A DNA stretch of 64,000 bases from Bryobacteraceae bacterium (GCA_026129905.1 JAHCHE010000014.1:154991-218990); one strand, 5' to 3'; counted from the first letter of the stretch, positions 1 to 9,764 are shown. The notes: generated from the letters alone by a model not told the origin. A program made the numbers and translations.

Positions 1-866
1 AGGCGCTCCACCATTTTATACGCGATGTTCGCCGAAGCCAAGTCGGGGAAGATCAGGGTGTTGGCGCGGCCAGCCACGGTCGATCCGGGGGCTTTCGACC
101 GGCCGATGGCCGGAACCAGCGCGGCGTCCGCCTGCAATTCGCCGTCGACGTGCAGGTCCGGGACTCGCGCCCGTACGATCCGCAGCGCCTCCACCACGCG
201 GTCCACCTCCGCGTGTTTCCCGCTGCCCTTGGTCGAAAAGGTGAGCATCGCGACCGCGGGCTCAGTCTCGAGCAACGTCCTGGCGCTCTCGGCCGCCGCC
301 ATCGCGATATCCGCCAACTGGACCGCGGTTGGCCGTATGACGATGGAACCGTCGGCAAACACCAGCAGTCCCTTGTGGCCGAAGTCACTCGTCCGGAGCG
401 CCATGACAAAGACGCTGGTGAGCGTCCGGGCCGCCGGGCGCATGCCGATGGCGTGCAGCATCGCGCGAATCGTGTCCCGCGAGGTGTAGCGAGCCCCGCC
501 GACGAAGCCGTCCGCGTCGCCCGCCTCCACCATCAGCATGGCGAAATAGAGGGGATCTTTCGCCGTGGCTGCCGCCTCGACCGGCGTGATGCCTTTGGCG
601 CGCCGGCGCTCGAAGTAGATGGACGCGTATTTCCGGAGCTTCTCCGCATTCTCGGGATCCGCGAACCGGACCGCCCCGGCTGGGGAGGAAGCGCTGCCGC
701 CGATCAGAATCGGAGAGGCGAGATCTTCTCTCGCCAGCCGCTCCGCGGCGACGACGATTCTCGGATCGTCGCCTTCGGGAAACACGATTCTCGGCCGCGC
801 CTTGAGCTGCCGCAGCCGTTCCACTTGCCTCGCCAGGAACGCCGATGCGGATTCAGGGAGCGACAT
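1..866 (-). CDS. pta: Phosphate acetyltransferase (phosphotransacetylase), 3' part cut off by the window edge
   Basis: Read on the minus strand from an ATG at 866, the frame stays open for 288 codons to the first base of the window, so the C-terminal end is missing. The protein matches the PTA/PTB family: near residue 25 it has the block RIVFPEGDDPR, and further on the conserved region RDTIRAMLHAIG. The short-form enzyme is usually about 330 residues, so roughly 40 are lost. The enzyme interconverts acetyl-CoA and acetyl phosphate in the cytoplasm and normally works with acetate kinase. It faces away from the MerR gene. A phosphate butyryltransferase is the main alternative. Confidence 0.85.
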   Translation of the reverse strand, partial: MSLPESASAFLARQVERLRQLKARPRIVFPEGDDPRIVVAAERLAREDLASPILIGGSASSPAGAVRFADPENAEKLRKYASIYFERRRAKGITPVEAAATAKDPLYFAMLMVEAGDADGFVGGARYTSRDTIRAMLHAIGMRPAARTLTSVFVMALRTSDFGHKGLLVFADGSIVIRPTAVQLADIAMAAAESARTLLETEPAVAMLTFSTKGSGKHAEVDRVVEALRIVRARVPDLHVDGELQADAALVPAIGRSKAPGSTVAGRANTLIFPDLASANIAYKMVER

Positions 867-1035
867 AGAAGAACCATTGTAGCGGCGCGGACGCGAGGCT
901 GACGCGCTTCGGGAATTTCCCGGGAGGAGCGTCACGCCCGCAACGCGGCCTCGCGGTCCCCCTCGGGAGGCAGCGGTCGAGCGAACGGGGTTGACGGCCC
1001 GCAGAAGTTCCCGTAGCATTAGGAATATCATTGAG

Positions 1036-1431
1036 ATGTGGGCGATGGACGCAGCGCGGAGCCCTGAGACGCCTGAGATTCCCGACAAGCTTTACTTCCG
1101 CATTGGGGAAGTGAGCCGGGTTTCGGCGGTAAAACCTCACGTGCTTCGGTACTGGGAATCGGAGTTCCCGGCAATCACGCCGCGGAAGTCCGGCAGCGGT
1201 CACCGGCTGTACCGGCGCAAAGACGTGGAGCTGATCCTGGAGATCAAGCGGCTTCTGTACGAGGAGCGCTTCACGATCGAGGGCGCGCGCAAGTACCTCG
1301 GGCAGCGCGCCAAGAAGGCGGCGCCCAAGCCCCCCAAGCCGTCGTCGCAAGGCGAATTGTTCGACGCGACGCCGGGAGCGCTCGATGAAATCCGCCGCGA
1401 GCTTCGGGAAATTCTGAAGCTGCTGCAATAG
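1036..1431 (+). CDS. MerR-family transcriptional regulator
   Basis: A 131-residue protein. Residues about 20-88 form the MerR winged helix-turn-helix ([11 protein letters not shown], then VLRYWE and [13 protein letters not shown]). The C-terminal 30 residues are a short Lys/Pro-rich linker plus a leucine-rich helix ([16 protein letters not shown]) that probably dimerises. There is no cysteine cluster or drug-binding domain, so the effector cannot be told. The frame is open upstream to 991, but the ATG at 1036 puts the start close to the domain. The gene is convergent with the DUF1501 gene and its target is unknown. Family confident, role not. Confidence 0.85.
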   Translation: MWAMDAARSPETPEIPDKLYFRIGEVSRVSAVKPHVLRYWESEFPAITPRKSGSGHRLYRRKDVELILEIKRLLYEERFTIEGARKYLGQRAKKAAPKPPKPSSQGELFDATPGALDEIRRELREILKLLQ

Positions 1432-1473
1432 ACGTTCTCAGAAAAAGGCGCGTCCCACGCCCACCGGCGCCCG

Positions 1474-2904
1474 TCACGCCAGGATGTCGTGGACAACCTC
1501 GCCGTGGACGTCGGTCAGCCGCATATCGCGCCCGCCGAAACGGAACGTCAGCCGCTTATGGTCCAGGCCGAGCAGGTGGAGCATGGTCGCGTGCAGATCG
1601 TGCACATGAACCTTGTTCTCCGTCGCGTAGTAGCCGAACTCGTCGGTGGCCCCGTAGGTCAGTCCCCGCTTCACGCCGCCGCCGGCCAGCCACATCGTGA
1701 AACCGAACGGGTTATGATCGCGGCCCACCTTATCGGTGTACTTGCCGTCCGGAAACTGCGCGCACGGCGTCCGGCCGAACTCGCCGCCCCACACCACCAA
1801 CGTCTGGTCCAGCAATCCCCGCGCCTTCAGATCCGTCAACAGCCCCGCCATCGGCTTGTCCACCGCGCGGGCGTTCACCCGGTGACCCTCCGCCAGGCTC
1901 CCGTGCTGGTCCCACCGGTCGCAGCCCTTGCGAAAAGGCGGCAGCAGTTCGATGAACCGGACGCCCCGCTCCACCAGCCGCCTTGCCAGCAGGCACTCGC
2001 GGCCGAACTCCTCCGTGTCGGGCTCGTCCAGCCCGTACAGCTTCCGGGTAGCCGGCGTCTCCCCGCTCAGGTCGAGCAGCGCCGGCACTTCCGACTGCAT
2101 CCGGAACGCCATCTCGTAGTTCGCGATGGTGGCCTCCACCTCGCTCACCGCGCCGAACCGCTCCAGCACGCCCTTGTTCAGCCGCCGCACCAGTCCGAGT
2201 TTCTCCCGCTGCGCGGCCGCGTCGCTCTCGCGAGGCTCCAGGTCCGCGATCGGCTGCGCCCCCTTGCGGAACAGCGTGCCCTGGTAACTGGCCGGAAGGA
2301 ACCCGCTGCCGAACAGGTCCATGCCGCCCGGAGGAACCAAGCCGCTCTCCATCACGATGAACCCCGGCAGGTTGGCGCACTCGCTGCCGAGCCCGTACAC
2401 CACCCAACCGCCCATGCTCGGCCGCCCCTGGAACCCCGACCCCGAGTGCATGAAGTAGTTCGCCGCCGTGTGTTCGGAGTGGTCCGAAACCATCGACCGC
2501 ACGATCGTCAGCTCGTCCACGCAGCCCGCCATATGAGGGAAGATTTCGCTCACCCATGCGCCCGATTCGCCGTATTGCCGGAACGCGTAGGGCGACGCCA
2601 GGATCTTGTCGCTGATATTGAAGACCGTCGTGGGCGTCTTCAGCGGAATCGGTTTGCCGTTATCTCTTGTCAGCCGCGGCTTGGGATCGAACGTGTCCAT
2701 CTGCGACGGGCCGCCGTCCATGAACAGAAAGATCACCGACCGGGCTTTCGCCGCATGATGCGGCGCCGGCAGCCTGGACGCCGCGGCGGCGCTCTCGGCC
2801 AGCAGCGACGCCAGCGCCACGCCACCGAATCCGTTGGCGCACCGGCACAGCATCTCTCGCCGGCTGTGACGTTCGGGCGTGAATCGGGCGCGGTGTACGG
2901 GCAT
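1474..2904 (-). CDS. DUF1501 family exported protein (sulfatase-like fold)
   Basis: A 476-residue protein with a Tat-like leader (SRREML near residue 15, then an Ala-rich stretch ending about 43). The mature part matches DUF1501: SVIFLFMDGGPSQMDTFDPK near residue 58, GGEFGRTPCAQ near 376 and DHNPFGFTMWLAGGGVK near 395. DUF1501 proteins resemble the alkaline phosphatase/sulfatase fold and are nearly always encoded beside DUF1549/DUF1553 proteins, as here. The upstream gene stops one base before this start, so the two are one transcription unit. The biochemical role is not established. Families of this pair are most common in Planctomycetes, Verrucomicrobia and Acidobacteria. Confidence 0.9.
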   Translation of the reverse strand: MPVHRARFTPERHSRREMLCRCANGFGGVALASLLAESAAAASRLPAPHHAAKARSVIFLFMDGGPSQMDTFDPKPRLTRDNGKPIPLKTPTTVFNISDKILASPYAFRQYGESGAWVSEIFPHMAGCVDELTIVRSMVSDHSEHTAANYFMHSGSGFQGRPSMGGWVVYGLGSECANLPGFIVMESGLVPPGGMDLFGSGFLPASYQGTLFRKGAQPIADLEPRESDAAAQREKLGLVRRLNKGVLERFGAVSEVEATIANYEMAFRMQSEVPALLDLSGETPATRKLYGLDEPDTEEFGRECLLARRLVERGVRFIELLPPFRKGCDRWDQHGSLAEGHRVNARAVDKPMAGLLTDLKARGLLDQTLVVWGGEFGRTPCAQFPDGKYTDKVGRDHNPFGFTMWLAGGGVKRGLTYGATDEFGYYATENKVHVHDLHATMLHLLGLDHKRLTFRFGGRDMRLTDVHGEVVHDILA

Positions 2905-2905
2905 A

Positions 2906-5731
2906 TTACCTCAGGTAGATGAACTCGACGGAATTAACCAGCGCGTGCGCGATATCGGCCCAGATTTCCTCCTCCGGCCGCGAGCGCCGCGCTTCGGCGA
3001 ATCCGAGAATCTCGTCGATTTCCGTTGGCTCCGGCGGACGCGCGAAGGCCGTTTCGTACATCCACCGGACGCGCTCGCGCGGATCAGCCGCCTGCGAGAT
3101 GGCTCGCCGTCCCCACCGCCCCGCCTGCTCCGCGACGAATTCGTTGTTCATCATCAGCAGCGCCTGCGACGGCACGGTCGACGATCCTCGCGAACCGATC
3201 GAACTCACCGGAAGCGGATAGTCGAAGGCCAGAAACATCGGCGTCAGGAAATTGCGCCGCGCCTGTATGTAGATGCTCCGCCGCCCTTCGCCGTCCAGCG
3301 GACCCGATTCCGGTTTGCCCCGGCCGTCCTGGTACTTGCTGATGTGCGGCGGCACGCTCGGGCCGAACATCTTCGCGTCCAGCGCGCCCGCCACAGAAAG
3401 CAGGCTGTCGCGAATCGCCTCCGCTTCCAGCCGGCGCACGGGCATGTGGTGCAGTAGCTTGTTCTCCGGGTCCGCCCGCAGCGCTTCCGCCGCGCTCTCG
3501 CTCGACATCCGGTACGCGCTGCTCAACATCGTGAGGCGGTGGATCGCCTTCACCGACCAGCCGCTCTCGACAAACCGGCTCGCCAGATAGTCCAGCAGCT
3601 CCGGGTGCGTCGGCGCGTCGCCGGTCGCGCCGAAGTTATCCGGTGTGCGGACGATCCCGCGCGCGAAGTGGTGCTTCCAGATGCGGTTTACCATCACCCG
3701 CGAGGTCAGGGGATTGTCGGGACTGGCGAGGCGCTCGGCCAGTTGCAGCCGGCCACTGCCCTCCCGGACCGCCGCCGCGCCGCCGTTCAGCACGCGCAGG
3801 TATCCCCGCGGCGCTTCCTCCCCGAGCTGCTGGTGGTTGCCCCGTACGTGAATTCGCGCATTGCGCGGCCAATCGTCGGAAGCCAGCATTGCGTACGCCG
3901 GTTCCGGCGCCTGCGCTTCAAGCTGCCGCCGCAGCAGGCGCAACCTCTCCAGCTCTCCGCTGTCGGCGGAAACCGCCCCCGCCCCGCCGCGCTCCGGAGC
4001 GGCCGGATTTTCCGGCGGTTCCGCCGAATCCGAAAAGACAATCTCGTCCACCGCGATGTACCCCTCGCGGCTGTGATCGACGATCTCGAAATAGCAGTCC
4101 CGGTTGCGCTCCAGCACCAGCCGCAGCGTCTTCCAATACGCGCCCGGCGTCCCGTCGGGCACGATGTGCTGGCCCTTGTACCCGTCGGCCACAATGGTGA
4201 ACCGCAGAGGCCCGCGCTCCTTGAGCTTCTCGTCCGCTTTCGTTCCCGACACCCGTACGTGCAAGAACAGCTTGTCCGTGGTGCGGAACTTCGGCGACGT
4301 CAGCGTGCCCGTGAACGCCTCCGCACCCGCCCCCAGCGACGACGCCTCCCCGTTCACCGGCCCCTCGCCAAAGGCCGCGCCCGCCGTGCGCCACGCTCCG
4401 AAGCCGCCCTCGAACGTCTCGAACGGCGCGTCCTCCGGCCGATAGCGGATCGCCGGCCGCGATGCGGGAACCGCGCCCTCCAGCGCCTCGATCCGGGCAT
4501 TCACTTCCCGAATCCGCCGGCTCAGCTCTCGCGTCGCCGCCGCACGCTCCGGCGAATCCAGCGCGTCCTCTCGCAGCGCCGTCGAGTGGAAGATGCCCGC
4601 CAGCGAATAGTAGTCCGCCGTCGGGATCGGGTCGAACTTGTGATCGTGACACCGGGCGCACGCGATCGTGAGCCCCTGAAACGCCTTCCCCACGACGTCG
4701 ATCTGGTTGTCCACCTCGTCGGCTCGCGACTTCACCGAATCCGTGGCGCTGTTGAGAACCTCGCCGAACCAGAAAAACACTGTCCCCAGCGGCGACTCCT
4801 CCAGCGCTCCGTCCTCCGACAGCCGCTTGCGCGGCAGCAGGTCGCCCGCGATGTGTTCCCGTACGAACTGATCGTACGGCGCGTCGGCGTTGAACGCCCG
4901 GATCACGTAATCCCGGTACCGCCAGGGCGCCGGCTTGTCGTTGTCGAATTCGTGGCCGTTGGTCTCGGCGTACCGTACCAGGTCCAGCCAGTGCCGCGCC
5001 CACCGTTCGCCGTACTGCGGCGATGCCAGCAGCCGGTCCACCACCCGGCCGAACGCGTCCGGCGAGGAGTCCCGCAGGAAGGCGTCCACTTCGTCCGGCG
5101 TCGGCGGCAGTCCCGTAAGGTCGAACGTGGCGCGGCGGATCAGGCTGCGCTTGTCCGCGGGCGGCGCCGGTTCGAGCCTCGCCGCTTCCAGCTTGGCCAG
5201 AACAAAAGCGTCGACCGGCGTACGGACCCAGCCCGTGTTCTTCACCGCCGGAACCGGCGGATCCTGAACCGGGCGGAAGGGCCACGACCGTCGGGCCTTC
5301 TCCAGCGGCGCCGCCGGCGCCTTCGCCCCGCCTTCAGCCCCCGGATAGGGAGCGCCCATCCGGATCCACTCGCCGATATCGGCGATCTCGACGTCGGGCA
5401 GCTTCCCCGACGGCGGCATCTTCAGCTCGCCTGCGTAGGTCAGCGCCCGGTACAGGGGGCTCGCCTCGGGTTCGCCGGCGACCACCGCCGGGCCGCGCTG
5501 TCCTCCGGCGGCCAGCGCCTCACGGCTGTCCACCCGCAGTCCCCCCATCGGCGAAGCGATGGCGCCGCTGTGGCACGGATAGCAGCTTCGGACCAGCGCC
5601 GGGCGCACTCGTTTCTCGAAGAACTCGACTTGCTCGGGCGCCGGGTCCGCGCCCCGCAGGCAGGTCCCCGGAATCGCGGCAAGCGCCACCACCGCGAACG
5701 GGAAACGCCGGAGGGTCCCAGTGCCCAGCAT
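2906..5731 (-). CDS. Planctomycete-type cytochrome c, DUF1549 and DUF1553 protein
   Basis: A 941-residue exported protein with an N-terminal signal sequence (residues 1-27). Its domains in order are a planctomycete-type cytochrome c segment with a heme motif CYPCH (Cys50, Cys53, His54), DUF1549 from about 168 to 375, a central jelly-roll-like region (about 400-600), and DUF1553 from about 640 to the end. DUF1549 contains a second CxxCH (Cys358, Cys361, His362). Two CxxCH motifs mean the protein probably depends on the ccm genes at 14.8-21.3 kb for heme attachment. It is first in a two-gene operon with the DUF1501 gene. The substrate is unknown; links to polysaccharide turnover are inferred for the family. 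Confidence 0.9.
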   Translation of the reverse strand: MLGTGTLRRFPFAVVALAAIPGTCLRGADPAPEQVEFFEKRVRPALVRSCYPCHSGAIASPMGGLRVDSREALAAGGQRGPAVVAGEPEASPLYRALTYAGELKMPPSGKLPDVEIADIGEWIRMGAPYPGAEGGAKAPAAPLEKARRSWPFRPVQDPPVPAVKNTGWVRTPVDAFVLAKLEAARLEPAPPADKRSLIRRATFDLTGLPPTPDEVDAFLRDSSPDAFGRVVDRLLASPQYGERWARHWLDLVRYAETNGHEFDNDKPAPWRYRDYVIRAFNADAPYDQFVREHIAGDLLPRKRLSEDGALEESPLGTVFFWFGEVLNSATDSVKSRADEVDNQIDVVGKAFQGLTIACARCHDHKFDPIPTADYYSLAGIFHSTALREDALDSPERAAATRELSRRIREVNARIEALEGAVPASRPAIRYRPEDAPFETFEGGFGAWRTAGAAFGEGPVNGEASSLGAGAEAFTGTLTSPKFRTTDKLFLHVRVSGTKADEKLKERGPLRFTIVADGYKGQHIVPDGTPGAYWKTLRLVLERNRDCYFEIVDHSREGYIAVDEIVFSDSAEPPENPAAPERGGAGAVSADSGELERLRLLRRQLEAQAPEPAYAMLASDDWPRNARIHVRGNHQQLGEEAPRGYLRVLNGGAAAVREGSGRLQLAERLASPDNPLTSRVMVNRIWKHHFARGIVRTPDNFGATGDAPTHPELLDYLASRFVESGWSVKAIHRLTMLSSAYRMSSESAAEALRADPENKLLHHMPVRRLEAEAIRDSLLSVAGALDAKMFGPSVPPHISKYQDGRGKPESGPLDGEGRRSIYIQARRNFLTPMFLAFDYPLPVSSIGSRGSSTVPSQALLMMNNEFVAEQAGRWGRRAISQAADPRERVRWMYETAFARPPEPTEIDEILGFAEARRSRPEEEIWADIAHALVNSVEFIYLR

Positions 5732-5806
5732 TCTTTTCAGCCTACAAGGATTGCCGGACGCCTACAACTCTCGCCGCTTCAGCGCCCCGGCAGGCGTAGC
5801 CCGGCT

Positions 5807-6793
5807 TCACTGGCGGGCGCGGATGTAGGCCACCGTGTCACGCAGGGTCTCGATCGGGTCGCGGGCGCCAAAGCCCAGTTCGGAAGCGGCCTTGGCCGAG
5901 TCGAAATACCAGAAGTGCGCCGACATCTCGATGGTCGTGTCGTCGAGCGGGAACGACTTGCCCGCCAGCGGCAGTAGGCGCCGCAGGACGCGGGCGCTGG
6001 CGAGCGAGAATCCGAGCGAGGGCTGAAGGATCGGCGGCCGGATGCGCGCGATCTCGGCCACGCGCTCCATCACCTCCCGCAGCGTCCAGTTGACGCCGCC
6101 GAGCAGGTAGCGCTCACCCACGCGGCCGAACCGCATCGCCCCGATCAGCCCCGCCGCCGCGTCCCGCGCGTCCACGAAGCACATCCCGCCGCCGGGGATT
6201 CCCATAAGCTGCCCCTTCAGCAGGATCTCGATGTCCCGCGTCGACGAGCCGAAGTCGTCACCCGGTCCAAGCAGCAGCGCCGGGTTCGTGATCACCAGCG
6301 GCAGGCTGTGCCGCCGCACGTAATCGAGCGCCAGCTTCTCCGCGTAGATCTTGCTCAGGTAGTAATACCAGCGCCCGACCACCTCGATCTGGAAGCCCGA
6401 ATCCTCGTTATGGATCACCGGCTCTTTGCTCACCGCCACCGTGCCGGAGGAGGAGACCAGCGCCACCTTCTCCGGGCCGTGCCGCAGCGCCGCCTCGCAC
6501 ACGTTGCGCGTGCCCTCGACGTGGAGGTCGAACATCTTCCACTTGTCGCGGGGATTTCGGGAAACCGCGCCGGCGAGATGGTAGACCTGCCCGCACCCCT
6601 CCATCGCGCGCATCACGTCATCGCGGCTGGTGATGCTGCCCTCGACGATCTCCAGCGCCGGATCGTCCCGGAACGGGCAAGGTCCGAAATTGAGGATTCG
6701 CAGGGGCGCGCCGTTGGACTCCGCGCGCAACTGCGCCACCAGGTGCTTGCCCAGGAAGCCGCTGGCGCCGGTGACCAGGATCGGCTTAGCCAT
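5807..6793 (-). CDS. NAD(P)-dependent epimerase/dehydratase, extended SDR
   Basis: A 328-residue Rossmann protein. The nucleotide-binding motif TGASGFLG lies at residues 8-15 and the catalytic Tyr144-xxx-Lys148 follows a serine cluster at 114-116, so the active site looks intact. The overall pattern (YHLAGAVSRNP near 71, then NPALLLGPGD) is that of the extended SDRs that include 3-beta-hydroxysteroid dehydrogenase-like and OleD-like enzymes. Its ATG overlaps the end of the LarA-like gene by 8 bases, making it the last gene of the five-gene operon that starts at 12516. It probably reduces or oxidises an intermediate made by the upstream enzymes. The exact substrate cannot be read from the sequence. 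Confidence 0.85.
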   Translation of the reverse strand: MAKPILVTGASGFLGKHLVAQLRAESNGAPLRILNFGPCPFRDDPALEIVEGSITSRDDVMRAMEGCGQVYHLAGAVSRNPRDKWKMFDLHVEGTRNVCEAALRHGPEKVALVSSSGTVAVSKEPVIHNEDSGFQIEVVGRWYYYLSKIYAEKLALDYVRRHSLPLVITNPALLLGPGDDFGSSTRDIEILLKGQLMGIPGGGMCFVDARDAAAGLIGAMRFGRVGERYLLGGVNWTLREVMERVAEIARIRPPILQPSLGFSLASARVLRRLLPLAGKSFPLDDTTIEMSAHFWYFDSAKAASELGFGARDPIETLRDTVAYIRARQ

Positions 6794-8486
6794 TTCCCAC
6801 GCTCTCCGGCCGGCCCAGCATGTCCGCCATGTTGATTGGAGGCAACTTCAGGTGCGCCACCGACGGCGTGCGGCCCACGTGGGACTTGGCCATATCGAGG
6901 GCTTCTTCCATCGTCGCCGCCGTTTCCCAACCCATCGTCCGCGCCGCCCGTGGATCCTCGGCGCCGACGACGATCACCTTGCCGACGTGATGCCGCCCGT
7001 TCTGTCCCCAGTACCACATAAAGAGCGCGTGGACGCCGTGGTAGCCGTAGCCGGTCCGGAAGATCCGGAGGTAGTCCGGGTCGTGGACGAACTCCTCCTC
7101 GTACTTGCGCTGGATCTCGAACGGATCGCGCGTCTCCGGCAGGATGCGATGGAACAGTTCGATGTAGGACGGATGGTGGCGCGGGTCGAATTCGGCGTAC
7201 AGCGGATGGGTCATGATCAGCACGCCGTTCTTCTTCACCAGCGGCATGTTCCGGTACATGTTGAAGACGTAGCCGAGCACGAGGCAGTGAACCAGGATCG
7301 GGTTCAGGATCGAGTTCACGTTATAGGGCATGATGAACGGCACGCCTGCCACCATCACATCGCTTTGCCCTTCCACCGGAACGCAGTATTGGGCGTAGCA
7401 GTAGCGGACCGTCTTCTCGTGAACCGCGTGGCACTCGCCCGCGTGGATGGCGATCGTCTTGTACGCCGACGGGATTTTGAACAGGATTTCCCGCTTCAGG
7501 TTGCGCGGAACCTTGCGCAAGGCGTACTGCGCCGCCTTGAACGACGCCTTGTCGAGGGCGTTCCACCGGTCCTCGTTCTTGACGAAGAACTCCATCGTCG
7601 GGTCGAACATCTGGTTGTTGATGACGGTCTCGACGTGGAAGACCTTCAAGTGGCGGTCGATCACGTCGTTGATCCGGTCCGCCGAAGCGGTGAGCGGCGA
7701 CTGCGTGTGGTCAAAATAGGAGTCGCAGGCAATGATGGTGGCGGGGTTGTGGTTGGAGGCGAGACCGGCGAAATCGGCTGCGCCCACGCCCAACGATTTC
7801 GCGCCGCCGTCCATCGGGACCAGGTTCACGTTCAGGTAGATCACCAGGTCCGCCTCGGCAATGCGGCGGAAGACGCGCACCGGTTCGTCAAGCTCCGTGC
7901 GGCCCAATTCCACCATCTGCCCGGGACCGTCGGCGTCCATGTTGTAGAGCTGGCCGGGATAATAGGCGTCGAAGATTCTCTGCCCCACCTGCCACAGAAT
8001 CTCGAACGGCTCCATCCGGCGATGGTAGGTGGTGACGATGACGATGTGAAAGTCGTCGACGCCGTGCGCGGCCAGCATTTCCAGCACGATCTCGAGCATC
8101 TCCTGCCGCGCGTCGGGCCTCCGGAACTTCGGCAGGGGCAGGGAAATGTCGTCGATGCAGATGGTGACCTTCATGCCCGGCCGCAGCAACGCCTCCAGCG
8201 GCTCCATCTCTTCCGGATTCTCCAGCGCGTGCCGGAGTCCGGCCTTCCGGTTCGGAACGCCGGGGATGGTGGGCTTCGGGTAGACGATCCGCGTTCCGGC
8301 GGGGAGCTTCACGTCCAGGAGGTCCTCGCCGTACCAGAGCAGGCGCGGCGCCGAACGCTCGTCCAGCGTGACGACGCAACCCTCCGGAGAGACGTCCGCC
8401 AGCCGGCCGACGCAATTCGGCGCTGGAGCAGGGAACTCGAACGGACGCGCCCGAACCTGCCGGACTCTTTCGACGCTTGTCAACAT
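6786..8486 (-). CDS. LarA-like protein (lactate racemase N-terminal domain, DUF2088)
   Basis: About 566 residues. The core matches the DUF2088/LarA fold: a conserved nucleotide-like segment MKVTICIDDISLPLPKFRRP, then HIVIVTTYHRRMEPFEI and later stretches with SNHNP and YFDHTQ. LarA proteins use a nickel-pincer cofactor to racemise 2-hydroxy acids, but this member is about 140 residues longer than typical LarA and the family's usual DxTRP block reads IDDISLPLP, so activity cannot be assumed. No larB, larC or larE lies in the window. I prefer the ATG at 8486, six bases after the upstream stop; an alternative ATG at 8516 would overlap that gene. It is fourth in the lipid-like operon. Confidence 0.75.
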   Translation of the reverse strand: MLTSVERVRQVRARPFEFPAPAPNCVGRLADVSPEGCVVTLDERSAPRLLWYGEDLLDVKLPAGTRIVYPKPTIPGVPNRKAGLRHALENPEEMEPLEALLRPGMKVTICIDDISLPLPKFRRPDARQEMLEIVLEMLAAHGVDDFHIVIVTTYHRRMEPFEILWQVGQRIFDAYYPGQLYNMDADGPGQMVELGRTELDEPVRVFRRIAEADLVIYLNVNLVPMDGGAKSLGVGAADFAGLASNHNPATIIACDSYFDHTQSPLTASADRINDVIDRHLKVFHVETVINNQMFDPTMEFFVKNEDRWNALDKASFKAAQYALRKVPRNLKREILFKIPSAYKTIAIHAGECHAVHEKTVRYCYAQYCVPVEGQSDVMVAGVPFIMPYNVNSILNPILVHCLVLGYVFNMYRNMPLVKKNGVLIMTHPLYAEFDPRHHPSYIELFHRILPETRDPFEIQRKYEEEFVHDPDYLRIFRTGYGYHGVHALFMWYWGQNGRHHVGKVIVVGAEDPRAARTMGWETAATMEEALDMAKSHVGRTPSVAHLKLPPINMADMLGRPESVGNG

Positions 8487-8491
8487 GTGAA

Positions 8492-9157
8492 TTACTTCAA
8501 ATCCATGGCGGGCCATCCACGTTCGCGGGCGATGCGCCGCAGGCGGCGCCCCGGATTCACCGCGGCAGGCAACCCCACGGCTTCGAGCATCGGAAGGTCC
8601 GACATGCTGTCGGAGTATGCCTTGGATTGGACCGACTCCACATTATACTGGCGGCAGAGGCTGAGCATGGCCTCGACCTTCTCGCGTCCCGCGATCAGCG
8701 GCGGCACGATGTCGCCGGTGGCGAGCCCCCCTTCGAAGCGCATCGAGTTCGCGATCACGTGGTCGAAGCCGAAGTACGGGATCACCGGGGCCAGGGCGAA
8801 ATCCAGGCTGCCGGTCACCAGCACCGTCTGGAAGCCGGCCGCGCGGTCGGCTTCCACCAGCGGCCTCGCGCCCGGATAGACCGCCGGACGGATCACCGAT
8901 TCAAACAGGCTCTCCGCCATCTCGACCAACCACTCTCTGGGAATGCCGCGGTACTCCCGGTAGAAGACCTCGTTGAACAGGCGGCGCGAGTACAGGTCGA
9001 GACCGAACAGCAGCGGGACCATCGCCGCCAGCCGGGCGGTTTTCGCGGCGGCGCGCCAGCGGGACGGCAGGCGGCGCGCGTACCAGGCGTACTGCGTCAC
9101 CACGTTGCTTGAGACGAGAGTGCCGTCGAAGTCGTAAAAGGCGAACCGCGGAGCCAT
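8492..9157 (-). CDS. HAD-IB family phosphatase (SerB/CicA-like)
   Basis: A 221-residue HAD hydrolase. Motif I is FYDFDGT with nucleophile Asp9 and acid Asp11. Motif II is VLVTGS, motif III contains Lys in GREKVE, and motif IV is YSDSMSDLPML. The helical cap lies between motifs I and II, as in subfamily IB (phosphoserine phosphatase, CicA and related lipid-phosphate or acyltransferase-linked phosphatases). The open frame extends to 9364, but the ATG at 9157 sits at the domain start and four bases after the PlsY-like stop. In this operon, between PlsY and an acyl-activating enzyme, a lysophosphatidate or other phospho-intermediate is a reasonable but unproven substrate. Confidence 0.8.
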   Translation of the reverse strand: MAPRFAFYDFDGTLVSSNVVTQYAWYARRLPSRWRAAAKTARLAAMVPLLFGLDLYSRRLFNEVFYREYRGIPREWLVEMAESLFESVIRPAVYPGARPLVEADRAAGFQTVLVTGSLDFALAPVIPYFGFDHVIANSMRFEGGLATGDIVPPLIAGREKVEAMLSLCRQYNVESVQSKAYSDSMSDLPMLEAVGLPAAVNPGRRLRRIARERGWPAMDLK

Positions 9158-9161
9158 CCCG

Positions 9162-9764
9162 CTACGCCCGGGCGGCGGCGATCCGCTGCAAGTTGTCTTT
9201 GTGCCTCCAGGTGACGATCGCCAACAAGGCAACGGCGTAGGCGAACTGCTGCGTCCCTTCGGTCGCCAGTAGCAGCACGGAGAACAGCGCCGAAGCCGCA
9301 AGCGATGCCCGCGCCCCTTCCTCGATCCAGCCTTTCCGCCGCCCGAGCATCCGGCCCGCGACATAGACCAGGACGCTGACCGCCGCCAGCAGCGGGTGAA
9401 GAACCAGCATGACGCCGGCCGATGTCGCTATGCCCTTGCCCCCGTTGAAGCGGAGGAACGGAGAATAGCAGTGCCCCAGCATCACCGCCAGCCCAACGAG
9501 CCAGGAAACCTCGATCCCCTCGCCGGGGTAGCGCAGCGCCAGGACCGCCGCGACGCCTTTGCCCGCATCGCCGGCAAGGCACACCAGCGAGCGAGGCTTG
9601 CTGTACCGCAGCACGTTGTTGAAGCCGGGATTGCCGGAGCCGTACTTGCGAATATCCACGCCCGTCCCGAGCATCGCGATCACCGCGAAGGGAATCGAGC
9701 CGATCAGGAACGCGACGGCCAGCCGGACCAACAGCGACAATGTCGGCTCAGGCACGGTACTCAC
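9162..9764 (-). CDS. plsY: PlsY-like glycerol-3-phosphate acyltransferase, membrane protein
   Basis: About 200 residues, the usual PlsY length, with five or more membrane helices. The three PlsY signatures are recognisable: IGSIPFAVI near the start, KYGSGNPGFNNVLR, and GHCYSPFLRFNGGKG, with a C-terminal WRHKDNLQRI. PlsY moves an acyl group from acyl phosphate to glycerol-3-phosphate in the membrane. No plsX is adjacent and the gene lies inside the acyl-AMP-ligase operon, so it may be a pathway-specific paralogue rather than the housekeeping enzyme. The start is probably GTG at 9764 (or GTG at 9755), overlapping the upstream gene by about 17 bases. Confidence 0.85.
   Translation of the reverse strand: MSTVPEPTLSLLVRLAVAFLIGSIPFAVIAMLGTGVDIRKYGSGNPGFNNVLRYSKPRSLVCLAGDAGKGVAAVLALRYPGEGIEVSWLVGLAVMLGHCYSPFLRFNGGKGIATSAGVMLVLHPLLAAVSVLVYVAGRMLGRRKGWIEEGARASLAASALFSVLLLATEGTQQFAYAVALLAIVTWRHKDNLQRIAAARA

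Noticed and set aside
1489..2922. Long open frame of 477 codons on the plus strand opposite the DUF1501 gene
   Set aside because: High-GC antisense shadow; Arg/His-rich composition with no family, while the minus strand holds a clear DUF1501 protein.
3539..5977. 812-codon plus-strand frame
   Set aside because: Antisense shadow of the DUF1549/DUF1553 gene with biased composition and no motif.
6630..8879. 749-codon plus-strand frame
   Set aside because: Antisense to the LarA-like, SDR and HAD genes; no recognisable domain.
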